Of a stretch of 64,000 nt of DNA, positions 33,703 through 45,803 are shown in pieces (within the stretch, counting starts at the first letter, position 1; each line of letters opens with the position of its first letter). This DNA is from Dugong dugon (taxonomy: Eukaryota > Chordata > Mammalia > Sirenia > Dugongidae). The notes beneath the pieces are model-generated. The model did no database searches. It was not told where the DNA came from and saw only the letters and a program-made list of their open reading frames with translations. The stretch is taken from contig CM057462.1 of the NCBI GenBank assembly GCA_030035585.1, positions 145,912,734-145,976,733 on the forward strand, read 5' to 3'. The position numbers and the translations under genes are program-made.

Positions 33703-34245
33703 GTTCTCAGATTACAATCTAATTAAACAGAAATAAATAAAAAATACCTAGAAAATTAATAAATATTTGAAAATTAAACACCATACTTCAAAATAACATT
33801 GGTCAAAGAAAAAGTCTGAAGAGCAATTTAAAAAAATGAGCTAAATGAAAATGAGTATATGAATTTTGAAATTTAAGAGATGCAGTGAAAGAGTGCTTAT
33901 AGGAAAATGTATAGCATTAAGTGCATATATTAAAACAGAAGAAATATTTAAAATGAATGACCTATGCTTCTACATTAGGGAAAGTAGAAGCAAATTAAAA
34001 CTAAAGCAAGCAAAATAATAATAATAATAAAAAATTACAGCAGAACTCAATGAAATTCAAAACAGAAAATCAATAGAGAAAACCAACCAAACCAAAAGCT
34101 GGCTCTTTGAAAATATCGATAAAACTGGTCATCCTTGGGCTAAAATAACCAAGAAAAAGTGAGAAAACACAAATTGTTAATATGAGACATAGCAAAGGTT
34201 CATAATTACTGACCTCATGGACATTAAAAGGATAATGAATATACT
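33703..34245 (+). mobile_element. Ancient L1M, segment 3 of 8 (endonuclease end, linker)
   Basis: Continues L1M ORF2 from 29493: GATTACAATCTAATTAAACAG (the SDxN-IK part), then CAAACCAAAAGCTGGCTCTTTGAAAAT (the standard TKSWLFENI linker) and GACCTCATGGACATTAAAAGG. An (AAT)n run lies at 34013-34030. It is heavily mutated. Confidence 0.88.
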
Positions 34246-36118
34246 CTGAAAGTTGCTCTTGAAAGTAGAGTAGCTAAAGTGAATAGAAGAAAAGAAGAAG
34301 TAAAAGAGCTGAACAGAAGATTTCAAAGGGCAGCTCAAAAAGACAAACTAAAATATTATAATGAAATGAGCAAAGACCTGGAATTAGAAAATCAAAAGGA
34401 AAGAACACACTCAGCATTTCTCAAGCTGAAAGAACTGAAGAAAAAATCCAAGCCTCAAGTTACGGTAATGAAGGATTCTATGGGCAAAATACTGAACAAG
34501 GCAGGAAGCATCAAAAGAAGATGGAGGGACTACACAGAGTCACTGTACCAAAAAGAGTTGGTTGATTTTTAACCATTTCGGGAAATAGCATATGATCAAG
34601 AACCGATGGTACTGAAGGAAGAAGTCCAAGCTGCACTGAAAACATTGGTGAAAAATAAGGCTTCAGAAATTGACAGAATACCAATTGAGATGTTTCAACC
34701 AAAGGAAGCAGCACAGGAAGTGCTCACTTGTCTATGCCAAGAAATTTGGAAGAGAACTACCTGGCCAACCAACTGGAAGAAATCCATATTTATGCCCATT
34801 CCAAAGAAAGATGATCCAACAGAATGCAGAAATTGTCCAACAATATCATTCATATCACATGTAAGTAAAATTTTGTTGAAGATAATCAAAAGTGGTTGTA
34901 GCACCACATCAACAGAGAACTGTCAGAAATTCAAGCCAGATTCAGAAGAGGACCTGGAAAGAGGGATATCATTGCTGATGTCAGGTGAATCCTGGCAGAA
35001 AACAATACCAGAAAGATATTTACCTGTGTTTTATTAACTAGCAAATGCATTCGACTGTGTGGATCATAACAAATTATGGATAACATTGTGAAGAATGGGA
35101 ATTCCAGAACACTTAATTATACTCAGGAGGAACCTGTACATAGATCAAGAGACAGTTGTTCAAACAGAACAAGGGAATACTGCATGGTTTAAAGTCAGGA
35201 GAGGTGTGCATCACAGTTGTATCTTTTCACCATACTTATTCAGTTTGTAGGCTGAGGAAATAATCTGAGAAGTTGGACTTCATGAAGAAGAACGCGGCTT
35301 CAGGATTGGAAAAGATTCATTAACAACCTGCAATATGCAGATGACACAACCCTGCTTGCTGCAAGTGAAGAGGACTTGAAGCACTTACTAATAAAGATCA
35401 AAGACTACAGCCTTCAATATCGATTACACCTCAACCTAAAGAATACAAACATCCTCACAACTGGACCAATAAGCAACATCATGATAAATGGAGGAAAGAT
35501 TGAAGTTGTCAAGGATTTCATTTTACTTGGATCCACAATCAACACCCATGGAAGCAGCAGTCAAGAAATCAAATGACATGTTGCATGGGGCAAATCTGCT
35601 GCAAAAGACCTCTTTAAAGTGTTAAAAAGCAAAGATGTCTCTTTAAGGTCTAAGATGCACCTGACCCAAGCCATGGCGTTTCAAATTGCCTCATATGCAT
35701 GGGAAAGCTGGACGATAAATAAAGAAGACCGAAGAAGAATTGACACCTTTGAATTAGTGTCAGTGAAGAATGTTGAATATACCATGGACTGCCAAAACAA
35801 TGAACAAATCTGTCTTGGAAGAAGTAGAGCCAGAATGCTCCTTAGAAGCAAGGATGGTGAGACTTCATCTCACATACTTTGGACATGTTATCAGGAGGCA
35901 CCAGTTCCTGGGGAAGGACATCAAGCTTAGTAAAGTAGAAGGTCAGCAAAAAAAGAGGAAAACCCTCAACGAAATGGATTGACACAATGGCTGCAACAAT
36001 GGGCTCAAGCATAGTAGCAATCTTGAGGATGGCACAGGACCAGGCAATGTTTTGTTCTTTGTACATAGGGTCACTATGAGTTGGAACCAATTCGATGGCA
36101 CCTAACAACAACAACAAA
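34246..36118 (+). mobile_element. RTE LINE, 5'-truncated, in L1M
   Basis: A 1.87 kb RTE that begins after the endonuclease and covers the linker (34279-34572), RT (34606-35037, ECRNCPTISFI), motif C with intact YADD codons (35334-35345, QYADDTTLLA), DFILLGSTINTHGSSSQEIK (35510-35576), and the C-terminal domain (35619-35982). It ends CCTAACAACAACAACAAAC. Many frameshifts are present. It forms an inverted pair with the RTE at 29494-33702. Confidence 0.92.
34279..35982 (+). pseudogene. RTE linker-RT-C-terminal region, broken
   Basis: Reading frames in order: 34279-34572 (RTHSAFLKLKELKKKSK, RRWRDYTESLYQKELVDF), 34606-35037 (LKTLVKNKASEIDRIPIEMF then FMPIPKKDDPTEC), 35376-35576 (SLQYRLHLNLKNTNILTTGP), 35619-35930 and 35770-35982 (TMNKSVLEEVEPECSLEAR). 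YADD is kept at 35334-35345, but motif A falls in a damaged stretch (TGCATTCGACTGTGTGG near 35045). At least four breaks prevent a full protein. Confidence 0.87.
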
Positions 36119-36581
36119 CATGACAAATAACTCCACAATACCCACAAATTTGATAACTTAGTTTAATTGATCGAATACTACAAAAATGTAAACAACCAAA
36201 ACTCACACAAGGAGAAATACGTTACTTAAATAGCCACATATCTAATAAAGAAATTGAAGCAATATTTAATAATCTTCCAAAAAAGCAAGCACCAGGCCAA
36301 GATGATTTCACTGGTGAATTGTATCAAACATTTAAGGGTCAAATAATAATATATTCCAACACCATTCCAGAAAATAGAAGCAGAGGGAGCACTTAATAAC
36401 TTATTTGTTGAAGTCAACATTACCTTAATACCTAAATCAGATAAAGACATTTGAAGAAAGGAATATTACCAACAATGTATAAAAAGAAATATAACTATAG
36501 CTAAATGATATTTGTTTCCTGTGTACAAGCCTTGTTCAACATTTGAAAAGCAGTCAATGTAATTCACTACACGAACACACC
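36119..36581 (+). mobile_element. Ancient L1M, segment 4 of 8 (start of RT)
   Basis: L1M RT fingers: AGGCCAAGATGATTTCACTGGTGAATTG (QDDFTGEL), CTTGTTCAACATTTGAAAAGC (LFNI-like), GTAATTCACTACACGAACAC. It joins in register to 37246 after the LTR (ACGAACACAC then AAAGAAAAAATCATATGAACATATC). Confidence 0.88.
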
Positions 36582-37245
36582 TGTCTTATTTTTCTAGTGC
36601 TAATATACCAGAAATACTACAAGTGGATAGTTTTAGCAAATAAAAATTTATTCTTACGTAGTTCAGGAGGCTAGATGTCTAAATTCATGGTGCCAGCTCT
36701 AGGAGAAGGCATTCTCTCTATGTCAGCTCTGGGCAAAAGTCCTTGTATCCTTTCAACATCTGTGGGCCTGGCTTTCCTTGGAGATCTCCATGTGTTTTGG
36801 CATAAGTCTTCTTCTGGATCTAGGAGATTCTCAGGGAAGTGACCCAGCTCTAAAGGATGCACTCTGCTCCTGACTCTTCTTTCTTAGTGGTAGTCAGATC
36901 TCTTTCTTTGCTCTCTTCTCTCTCCTTTTATCTCTTGTAAGATAAAAGGTGATGCAGGCCACATACCACAGAAACTCTGTTTACTTCAGATCAGGGCTGT
37001 GACCTGAGTAAGGGTATTATATCCCACCCTAATCCTCATTAACATGACTTAATCCTAACTTATTAACAACAGACAGCTCACTCCCAAATGAGACCATAAC
37101 CACAGGCACAGAGGCTAGGATTTACAACACGTCACAAAAAGAAGGATAATTAGATCACAAAATGGAGGACAACCACACAATACTGGGAATCGTGGCCTAG
37201 CTAAGTTAACACATATTTTTGGGGGACACAATTCAATACATGACA
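36582..37245 (-). mobile_element. Solo LTR, MaLR-like (longer copy)
   Basis: Minus-strand LTR of 664 bases, beginning TGTCTTATTTTTCTAGTGC and ending CAATTCAATACATGACA. Flanks ACACC (36577-36581) and ACACT (37246-37250) match in four of five bases, as for a retroviral target-site duplication. It is longer than the other copies. Its polyadenylation region is the AATTTATTC-type stretch at 36640-36655 in reverse. Confidence 0.88.
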
Positions 37246-37756
37246 ACACTAAAGAAAAAATCATATGAACATATCAATTGACACATTAAAAGCAAGTGGA
37301 AGAATCCAACATGTATTTGTGAAAAAATTTATGGTAAATTAGGAATAAAAAGTAACTTCTTTAACTTGATAAAGAACAGCTATACACAAGTAGAGCTAAT
37401 ATCATGCTTAACTGTGAAAAACTGGATTCTCCCACCACCCCCTACCTATGATCAGGAACAAGTTTGTATTCTCTCATCACTTCTATTCAATATAGAACTG
37501 ATAGTCCTAGCTAGTGCAAAAAGACAAGAAAAGGAAATAAAAAGTATACAAATTGGAAAAAAAGAGAGAGAGAGAGAAAAGATGTCTATATTCACACATA
37601 ACATGTGTGTCTATGTAGAAAATCCCAAAAGATTGATCACATGCACACAAAACAACTTCTGGAACTGAAAATCAAGTACAGTACGGTTGCAGGATACAAG
37701 TTAATATAAAAAAGTCACTTCCTTACCTACATCCCAGCAATGAATAATTGGAATTT
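37246..37756 (+). mobile_element. Ancient L1M, segment 5 of 8 (RT)
   Basis: RT of the L1M: ATGAACATATCAATTGACAC (motif A), AGGAACAAGTTTGTATTCTCTCATCACTTC (motif B), TCTATTCAATATAGAACTG. Then a GAGAGA run (37562-37578) and ATAACATGTGTGTCTATGTAG at the motif C area (FxDD lost). It ends AATAATTGGAATTT (37743-37756), the left copy of a target-site duplication. Confidence 0.88.
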
Positions 37757-38679
37757 TTTTATTGTGCTTTAGGTAAAAGTTTACAGCTGAAGTTAATTTC
37801 TCATACAAAAATTCATACACATATTGTTATGTGACCCTAGTTGCAATCCCTATAATGTGACAGCACACTCCCCCTTTCCACCCAGCATTTCCTGTCCTTT
37901 CAATTAGCTCCTATCCCTTTCTGCTTTCTCATCCTGTCTCCAGACAGCAGCTGCCCATTTAGTCTCTTGTATCTACTTGAACTAAGAAGCACATTCTTCA
38001 TGAGTATTATCTTATGTTTTATAGTCCAGTCTAATCTTTGTCTGAAGAGTTGGCTTCAGGAATGGTTTTAGTTCTGGAGTAACAGTCCAGGGGACATGTC
38101 TTCTGGGGTTCCTCTACTCTCAGTCAGACTATTAAGTCTGCTAGTTTTACTTGAATTTGAGTTCTGCACTTCACTTTTCTCCTGTTCTGCCAGGGACTCT
38201 CTGTTGTGTTCCCTGTCAGGTCAGTCATTGTTGGTAGGCAGACACCATCTAGTTCTTCTGGTCTCAGGCTGATGGAGTCTCTGGTTTATGTGGACTTTTT
38301 GTCTCCTGGACTAATATTTTCCCTTGTGTCTTTGGTGTTCTTCATTCTCCTTTGCTCCAGGTGGGACCCTAGACACCACTCACCAAAGTGGGATGCATAA
38401 CATTTTCTTAATAAACTTTGTTATGCCAGTTGAACTAGATGTCCCCCAAAATCCCCATGCTTGCTACTCTGGTCCCTCCAAATGTTTGGTTGTATTCAGG
38501 AAACTTCTTAGCTTTTGGTTTAGTCCAGTGGTGCTGACTTCCCCTGTGTTATGTGTTCTTTCCTTCACCTAAGATAATTCTTGTCTACTAACTAGTTAGT
38601 GAATTCCCCTCTCCCTCGCTTCCCACACTCATAACCATCAAAGAATGCTTTCTTCTGTGTTTAGACCTTTTCTTGAGTT

Positions 38680-41600
38680 CTTATAATAGTGGTCTCATAA
38701 AATATTTGTCCTTTTGCAACGGACTAATTTCACTCAGCAAAATGCCTTCCAGATTCATCGATGTTGTGAGATGTTTTGCTGATTCATCATTGTTTTTTAT
38801 CATTGCATAGTATTTCATTGTGTGACTATACCTTAATTTGTTCATCCTTTCGTCTGTTGATGGGCACTTAGGTTTCCATCTTTTTGCTATTGTGCACAGT
38901 GCTGCAATGAACATGTGTATGCATATATCTATTTGTGTGACAGCTCTTATTTCTCTAAGATGTACTACAAGGAGTGAGATTGCTGGATTGTATGGTACTT
39001 CTATTTCTAGCTTTTTAAGGAAGTGTCAAATTGATTCCCAAAGTGGTTATATCATTTTACATTCTCACCAGTGGTGTATAAGTGTTCCAGTCTCTCCACA
39101 ACCTCTCCAGCATTTATTATTTTGTGTTTTTTGGATTAGTTCTAACCTTGTTGGGGTAAGATGTTATCTCATTGTAGTTTTGATTTGCATTTCTCTAATG
39201 GCTAATGATCGTAAGCAATTTCTCATGTATCTACTAGCAGCCTGAATGTCTTCTTTGGTGAAGTGTCTATTCATATCCTTTGCACATTTTTTAATTGGGT
39301 TGTCTTTTTGTTGTTGAGGTTTTGCTGTATCTTGTAGATTTTAGAGATTAGACCCTGATCAGATATGTCATAGCCAAAATTTTTTTCCCATTCTGCAGGT
39401 TGTTCTTTTACTCTTTTGGTGAAGTCACTTGATGAGCATAAGTGTTTGATTTTTAGGAGCTCCCAGTTATCTAGTCTCTCTTCTGGTGTTTTTGTGCATT
39501 GTTACTTATGGTTTGTAGTCTGTTTATGCCATGTATTAGTGCTCCTAGAATTGTCCTTATTTTTCTTCCATGATCTTTATGGTTTTAGATTATATATTTA
39601 GGTATTTGATCCATTTTGAGTTAGTTTTTGTGCACGATATGAGGTACGGCTCTTGTTTCACATTTTTGCAGATGGGTATCCAGTTATGCCAGCACAGTTT
39701 GTTAAAGAGACTATCTTTTCCCCCATTAATGGAGTTTGGGCCTTGTCAAATATCAACTACTCATAGGTGGATGAATTTATGTCTGGATTCTCAATTCTGT
39801 TCCATTGGTCTAAGTATCTGTTGTTGTACTAGTACCAGGCTGTTTTGGCTACATGACAGTATAATAAGTTCTAAAATCAGGTAATGTGAAGCCTCCCACT
39901 TTGTTCTTCTTCTTCAGTAGTGCTTTACTTATCCAGAGCCTCTTCTTTTTCCATATGAAGTTGGTGATTTTTTTCTCCATCGCGTTAAAAAATGTCGTTG
40001 GAATTTGGATCGGGATTGCATTGTATCTGTAGATCACTTTGGGTAGAATTGACATTTTCACAATGGTGAGTTTTCCTATCCATGAGCAGGATATGTTTTT
40101 CCACTTATGCAGGTCTCTTTTGGTTTCTTGCAGTAGTGTCTTGTAGTTTTCATTGTATAGGTCTTTTATGTCTCTGGTTAGATTTGTTCCTAAGTATTTT
40201 ATCTTCTTAGGAGCAATTGTAAATGGTATTGATTTGGTGATTTCCTCTTCACAGTTCTCTTTGTTGGTGTAGAGGAATCCAACTGATTTTTATATGTTTA
40301 TCTTGTATCCTGATACTTTGCTGAAATCTTCTATTATTAGTTCCAGTAGTTTTTTTGTGGATTTTTTGGGGTCTTCTGTGTATACAATCATATCATCTAC
40401 GAATATGGGTAGTTTTACTTCTTCCTTACCAATTTAGATGTACTGTATTTCTTTTTCTTGCCTTATTGCTCTGGTGAGGACCTCCAGCACAATGTTGAAT
40501 AAGAGTGATAATAAAGGGCATCCTTGTCTGGTTCCCGTTCTCAAAGGGAATGCTTTCAGACTCTCTCCATTTAGGATGATGTTGGCTGTTGGCTTTGTAG
40601 AAATGCCCTTTATTATGTTGAGGAATTTCCCTTTTATTCATATTTTGCTGAGATTTTTTATCATGAATGGGTGTTGGACTTTGTCAAATGTCTTTTCTGC
40701 ATCAATTGATAGGATCATTTGCTTCTTATCTTTTTATTTATGTGATGGATTATATTGATTGTTTTTCTAATGTTGACCCATCCCTGCATACTTGGTATGA
40801 ATCCCACTTGGTCATGATGAATTATTTCTTTGAGATGCTATTGAATTCTATTGTCTAGAATTTTGTTGAGGAGTTTTGCATCTATGTTCATGAAGGCTAT
40901 TGTTCTGTAATTTTCTTTTTTTCTGATGTTTTTACCTGGTTTTTGTTTCAGGGTTATTCTGGCTTCATAGAATGAATTCAGGAGTATTCTATCCTTTTCT
41001 ATACTCTGAAATACCTTTAGTAGTAGTGGTGTTAACTCTTCTCTGAAAGTTTGGTAGAATTTTCCAGTGAAGCTGTCAGGGCCAGGGCTTTTTTTTCGAG
41101 AGTTTTTTAATTACCTCTTCAATATCTTCTTTTGTCATAGATTTATTTGGTTCTACCTCAGTTTGTGTTAGTTATGTAAGTAGTGTGTTTCTAGAAATTT
41201 GTCCATTTCCTGTAGGTTTTCAAAGTTGTTGGAGTAAAATTTTTCACAGTATTCTGTTATGATTCTTTTAATTTCAGTTGGGTCTGTTGTGATATTGCAC
41301 GTCTCATTTCTTATTCAGATTTATTTTCTTCCTCTCCTTTTTTCTTTTATCAATGTGGCCAATGGTTCATTGATTTTGTTGATCTTTTCAAAAAACCAGC
41401 TTTTGGTCTTAACACTTTCAATTGTTTTTTTATTCTCTATTCCATTTATTTCTGCTCTAATTTTTATTATTTCCTTTCTTCCGGTGCCCATGGTCTTCTT
41501 TTGCTGCTCTCTATTTGTTCAAGTTGTAGGGTTAATGTTTTGATTTTGGCCCTTTCTTCTTTTTGGATGTGTGCATTTATTGCTATAAATTGACTGCTGA

Positions 41601-42460
41601 GCACTGCTTTTGCTGTGTCCCAAAGGTAAAATGTGTTTTCATACTCATTTGATTCTGTGAATTTCTTTATTCTGTCCTTGATTTCTTCTATAACCCAGTA
41701 GTTTTTGAGCAAGATGTTATTCAGTTTCCATGTATGTGATTTTTTTCCTTGCTTTTTCTGTTGTCGATTTCTACTTTTATGGCTTTTTGGTCAGGAAAGA
41801 TGCTTTGTAATATTCTGATGTTTTGGGTTCTGTTAGTGCTTGGTTTATGACCTAATATGTGGTCTATTCTGGAGAATTTTCCATGTGGTTTGGAAAAGAA
41901 ACTACACTTGGCTGCTGTTGGATAGAGTGCTCTATATAAGTCTATGAGATCAAGCTGGTTGATTGTGGCATTTAAATCTTCCCTGTCTTTACTTAGTTGC
42001 TTTATGGATGTTATGTCCTTCACTGAAAGTGGTGTGTTGAAGTCTCCTACTATTATTGTGGAGCTGTCTATTTCTCTTTTCAATGCTGTTAGAGTTTGTT
42101 TTATGTATTGTGGAGCCCTGTCATTGGGTGCATAAATATCTATTATGGTTATGTCCTCCTATTGTATTGGCATTTTAATCATCATATAGTATCCTTCCTT
42201 ATCCTTTGCGGTGGATTTTGCTTTAAATTCTGTTTTGTTGGAGATTAATATTGACATTCCTGCTCTTTTTTTATTGTTGTTTCCTTGATATATTTTTCCC
42301 ATCTTTTGAGTTTTAGTTGTTTGTCTTTGAGTCAAAAGTGTGTCTCTTGTAGGCAGCATATAGACAGATTGTGTTTTTATCCATTTTCCACTCTCGGTCA
42401 CTTTATAGGGGACTTTAGTCCTTTTACTTTCAGCATAATTATTGATAGGTATTGATAAGT
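38680..42460 (-). pseudogene. L1 ORF2, antisense and broken
   Basis: Minus-strand endonuclease frames at 42159-42401 (NNNKKRAGMSILISNKTEF) and 41721-42083 (STIIVGDFNTPLSVKD, FSRIDHILGHK). The catalytic DFN and SRIDH sites are kept, but the terminal S-D-H reads P-D-Q (FPDQKAIKVE). RT frames are 40426-40641 and 39849-40061. Motif C at 40392-40403 is FVDD instead of FADD. The C-terminal frame at 38681-38914 (FIAALCTIAKRWKPKCPSTD) matches the young L1 C-terminus. Breaks number more than five. Confidence 0.9.
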
Positions 42461-42909
42461 ATAGGTAGTGCTGTAATTTTGATGTATTTTTTGTGTGTTG
42501 TTGATGGTTTCTTCATTCCACTTAATTTTCTGTGCTGAGTCACTTTTCTTTATTTTCTTTTCATCTTTTTCATTGTTGTTGATTTTGTGTTTCCTGAGTC
42601 TTTACATTTTTCTTCTTTATTTTGGTGTGTAGGATTGTTAGTTTCATTTGTAGTTACCTTAATATTTACCCCTATTTTTCTAAGTGTGTACCAGTCTTTT
42701 ATTTCTTAATATTGCCTTGACTTCCTCTCCATATGAAAGTTATATGACTACATTACTTAGTCTTTCTTTTTTGTTGTAATGTTGTTGTCTTTTACATATT
42801 GATGTCTCTGTTTCCCTATTTTCAGTGTTTTTAGCTTTGGTTTATTTTTGTGACTTCCCTGTCTGGGTTGATATCTGGTTGCTCTGTCCTGTGTTCTAGT
42901 CTTGGGTGA

Positions 42910-43390
42910 TGTCATGGATTGAATTGTGCCCCCCAAAAATATCTGTCAACTTGGCTGGGTCATGATTCCCAGTATTATATGATTGTGTATCATTTTGTAA
43001 ATCTGATGTGATTTCCTTATGTGTTGTAAACTCTGTCACTATGATGAGGTTATACTGATGAGGTCTACAAGATTGGATAGTGTCTCAAGCCAATTTCTTT
43101 TGAGATATAAAAGAGAGAAGTGAGCAGAGACACGTGGGAACCTCACACCAACAAGAAGGCAGGGCTGGGAGCAGAGTGTTTCCTTTGGACTTGAGCCTCC
43201 TGCTCTGAGATGCTCCCAGACCAAGGCAAGACTGATGACAAGGACCTTCATCTGTAGCCAATAGAGACAGAAGAGTTGGTGCCCTAAATTTGGACTTGTA
43301 GCCTAGTAGACTCTGAGAGAATAAATTTCTCTTTGTTAAAGCCATCCACTTGTGGTATTTCTGTTATAACAGTGCTAGATGACTAAGACA
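42910..43390 (+). mobile_element. Solo LTR, MaLR-like
   Basis: A 481-base plus-strand LTR starting TGTCATGGATTGAATTGTGC and ending ATGACTAAGACA, with an AAAGAGAGAAG box near 43110 and AATAAATTTCTCTTTG near 43320. Same family as 14340-14849. Flanks GGTGA and GTTTG do not match, so the target-site duplication has decayed or the edges have shifted. Confidence 0.88.
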
Positions 43391-44350
43391 GTTTGTTATC
43401 TGATGTTATTGATTTTCTAACCAGAGGACTCCCTTTAGTATTTCTTGTAATTTTGGTTTGGTTTTTGCAAATTCCCTAATCTTTTGTTTATCTGGAAATG
43501 CCCTAATTTTGCCATTATATTTAGAGACAGTTTTGCTGAATATGTAATTCTGGGCTGGCACTTTTTTTTTTTCAAGGCTTTATACATGTCATCTTTCTTG
43601 CCTGCATGTTTCTGCTGAGTAGCCTGAGTTTATTCTTATTGACTCTCCTTTGTAGATGACTTTTTGTTTCTCCCTAGTCACTCTTAAAATTCTCTCTTTT
43701 TATCTTTGGTTTGGCAACTTTGATTATAATACATCTTGGTGACTTTCTTTAGGGATCTACCCTGTGTGGGGTTGGATGAGCTTCTTGGATAGATATTTTC
43801 TTGTCTTTCATGATATCAAGGAAGTTTTCTGCCAACAAATCTTCAACAGTTCTCTATTTTCTATTATCCCCCTCATTCTGATATTCCAATCACTCATAGA
43901 TTATTCCTCTTGATAGAGTCCCACATAATTTTTAGAGTTTCTTCATTTTTTTTAAATTCTTTTATCTGATTTTTCCTCAAATAAACTGGTATCAAGTGCT
44001 TTATCTTAAATCTCACTAATTCCGACTTCCATTGTCTCATTTCTGCTCCTATGACTTTCTATTGAGTTGTCTAATGCTGAAATTTTTTTGTTAATCTTTT
44101 GGATTTCTGTTTGCTGTTTCTCTATGGATTCTTGCAGCCTGTTAAACTTGTCATTATGCTCTTGTATAACCTTCTTAGGTTCCTGTGTTGGTTTGTCTGT
44201 GTGTTCCTTGACTTGGTCTGCATTTTGCCTGATCTCCTTCCTGATATCTTGAAGAGCTCTGTATATTAATCTTTTGAATTCTACCTCTGGCAAATCCAGT
44301 ACCTTCTCTTCTCCAGGAGATTTCTTGGTTCTTTGTTTTGGGAGCTTGCT
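43391..44350 (-). pseudogene. L1 ORF1, antisense and broken
   Basis: Minus-strand ORF1 remnant. The frame at 44006-44293 (95 residues) is a charged coiled-coil: EFKRLIYRALQDIRKEIRQN, IQEHNDKFNRLQESIEKQQT and ISALDNSIESHRSRNETME. The C-terminal domain between 43391 and 43980 is in several frames. The LTR at 42910-43390 sits just after the ORF1 end. ORF1 of the L1 at 19866 has the same plan. Confidence 0.85.
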
Positions 44351-45803
44351 GAAGCCATCATGGTCTGCCTCTTTATGTGATTTGATACTGACTGTTATCT
44401 CTGAGCCACCAATAAGTTATTATATTTATTTATTTTATGTTTGTTTACTATGTCCTATCTTCTTGTTTTGTTTTGTTTTGATATGCCCACATAGGCTGGT
44501 CATTTGAGCTGCTTTGATTATTAGCATCTTTGAAGCTCTCATGTCCTGTCACCAGGTGTTAGAGCTGTTACTAGGTATGTGAACACTGGAGTTCATTTAC
44601 TTTTCTTGTGTGGATTCAGCTTAGGTGTCCTGGTCATCAGTCACCGAATGTGTGGTGCACGCTCTCACCTACAGTCCTAGATGGGCAGGGCTACGTAAGG
44701 GTGATTGGACTAGGCACAGGTATCTGGCTGCAGTAGGGGATTATGTGCTGAGCAAGGTAGGGGGCTGATAGCTATCCCTAAGTGCCTGGGTGGAAGGCAT
44801 GTCCCTGTTCCCTAGAGAGTATATGTGGGTGGGTTTTACTACTGAACTTTGGGCACCTAATGCTGTTGGCTGTAAGGACTGGGAGGCACCATGTATTCTC
44901 AGACTCCTGTCATGAGTGGCTAGGTGGAGTGGGTGAAGTCACCAGTCCTCAGGCCCCTGATGTAGGTAGGTGGGGACACTGCTTAATATGCATGGAGATG
45001 TCAGATGTCACGAATCTGCTACTCCCCCTTGGCTATTGCAGTTGAAAATAGGCTTCAGGTGTATACCGTGTTGTACTGTGATAATGATGGTCTACGCTGT
45101 TGAAACGGGCCCACACAGGTCTAGGCAGGGGTGAAAGGCATTCAAAGTCCATGGGCCCCTTATGCCTGTGCCTAGGCAAAGGACTGTGCCTGCCTTGAGT
45201 TCCTGGTTTAGGGGAGCTGGCAGATTATTTTTTCCTGTTTTTTAATTTGTTCCCTCTCTAAAGCCAAGAGAATGGCTTGGGGTGCATGATGTGTCCCACT
45301 TTTGGCCCAGGGGGTGTGTCAGTCACTGAAGCCAGACCAGGACCAGAGCAGAGCAGGAAGACGGCATGTAAATGGGAAGGAGGTACTTCTCGGGGTGGGA
45401 GGGAAGGGTTTTTTTGATCCCGTGCTATAGGTTAGATGCTTGCATTTAACTTTTGCAGATTCGGTGCCGCTTTCTACTGGTTCCTCATGCTTGCACAGAT
45501 TCTCCACCACTCAGTGTGTCCAGGTGTGGAAAATGATTCCCAAGCACCACTGCTTGCCTCAGCCGGCGCGTACCAGACAATCCAGCCTGCAGGGTGCCGG
45601 CCACGTCAGGTCTGGCAAATCCTTACTGCTTCTGAACTGTCTCCCCCTACCCCTGCCACTCAGTTTGAGTTCTCAACTTTGTCTTCAATGTTCAGGGCTC
45701 CTAGATTGTCATATATAATTGATTCACTTGTTTTCTCGGGTCTTTGTTGTAAGAAGGACCACAGGAAACATCTGACTACTCCGGTATCTTGGCTCCACCT
45801 CCA
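44351..45803 (-). other. L1 5' UTR, antisense
   Basis: GC-richer 1.45 kb 5' UTR of the antisense L1. The plus- and minus-strand open frames in it (for example 44782-45045 and 45436-45819) are not genes. AGCCAAGATA (rc of 45785-45794) near the 5' end is a weak YY1-like match. Confidence 0.75.

Larger units (their letters stand above)
37757..45803 (-). mobile_element. Full-length antisense L1 with nested LTR
   Basis: An 8.05 kb antisense L1 inserted in the L1M. The 3' end at 37757 is TTTTTTTATTGTGCTTTAGG (rc of CCTAAAGCACAATAAAAAAA). ORF2 lies at 38680-42460, ORF1 at 43391-44350 with C-terminus near 43400-43700, and the 5' UTR at 44350-45803, whose start reads GGAGGTGGAGCCAAGATACC on the minus strand. 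AATAATTGGAATTT (37743-37756) and GATAATTAGAATTT (45804-45817) form a 14-bp target-site duplication with two mismatches. A solo LTR sits at 42910-43390. Without the LTR it is about 7.57 kb. Frames are broken, and its 5' and 3' ends differ from the 19866-28946 copy, so it is another, older subfamily. Confidence 0.93.
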
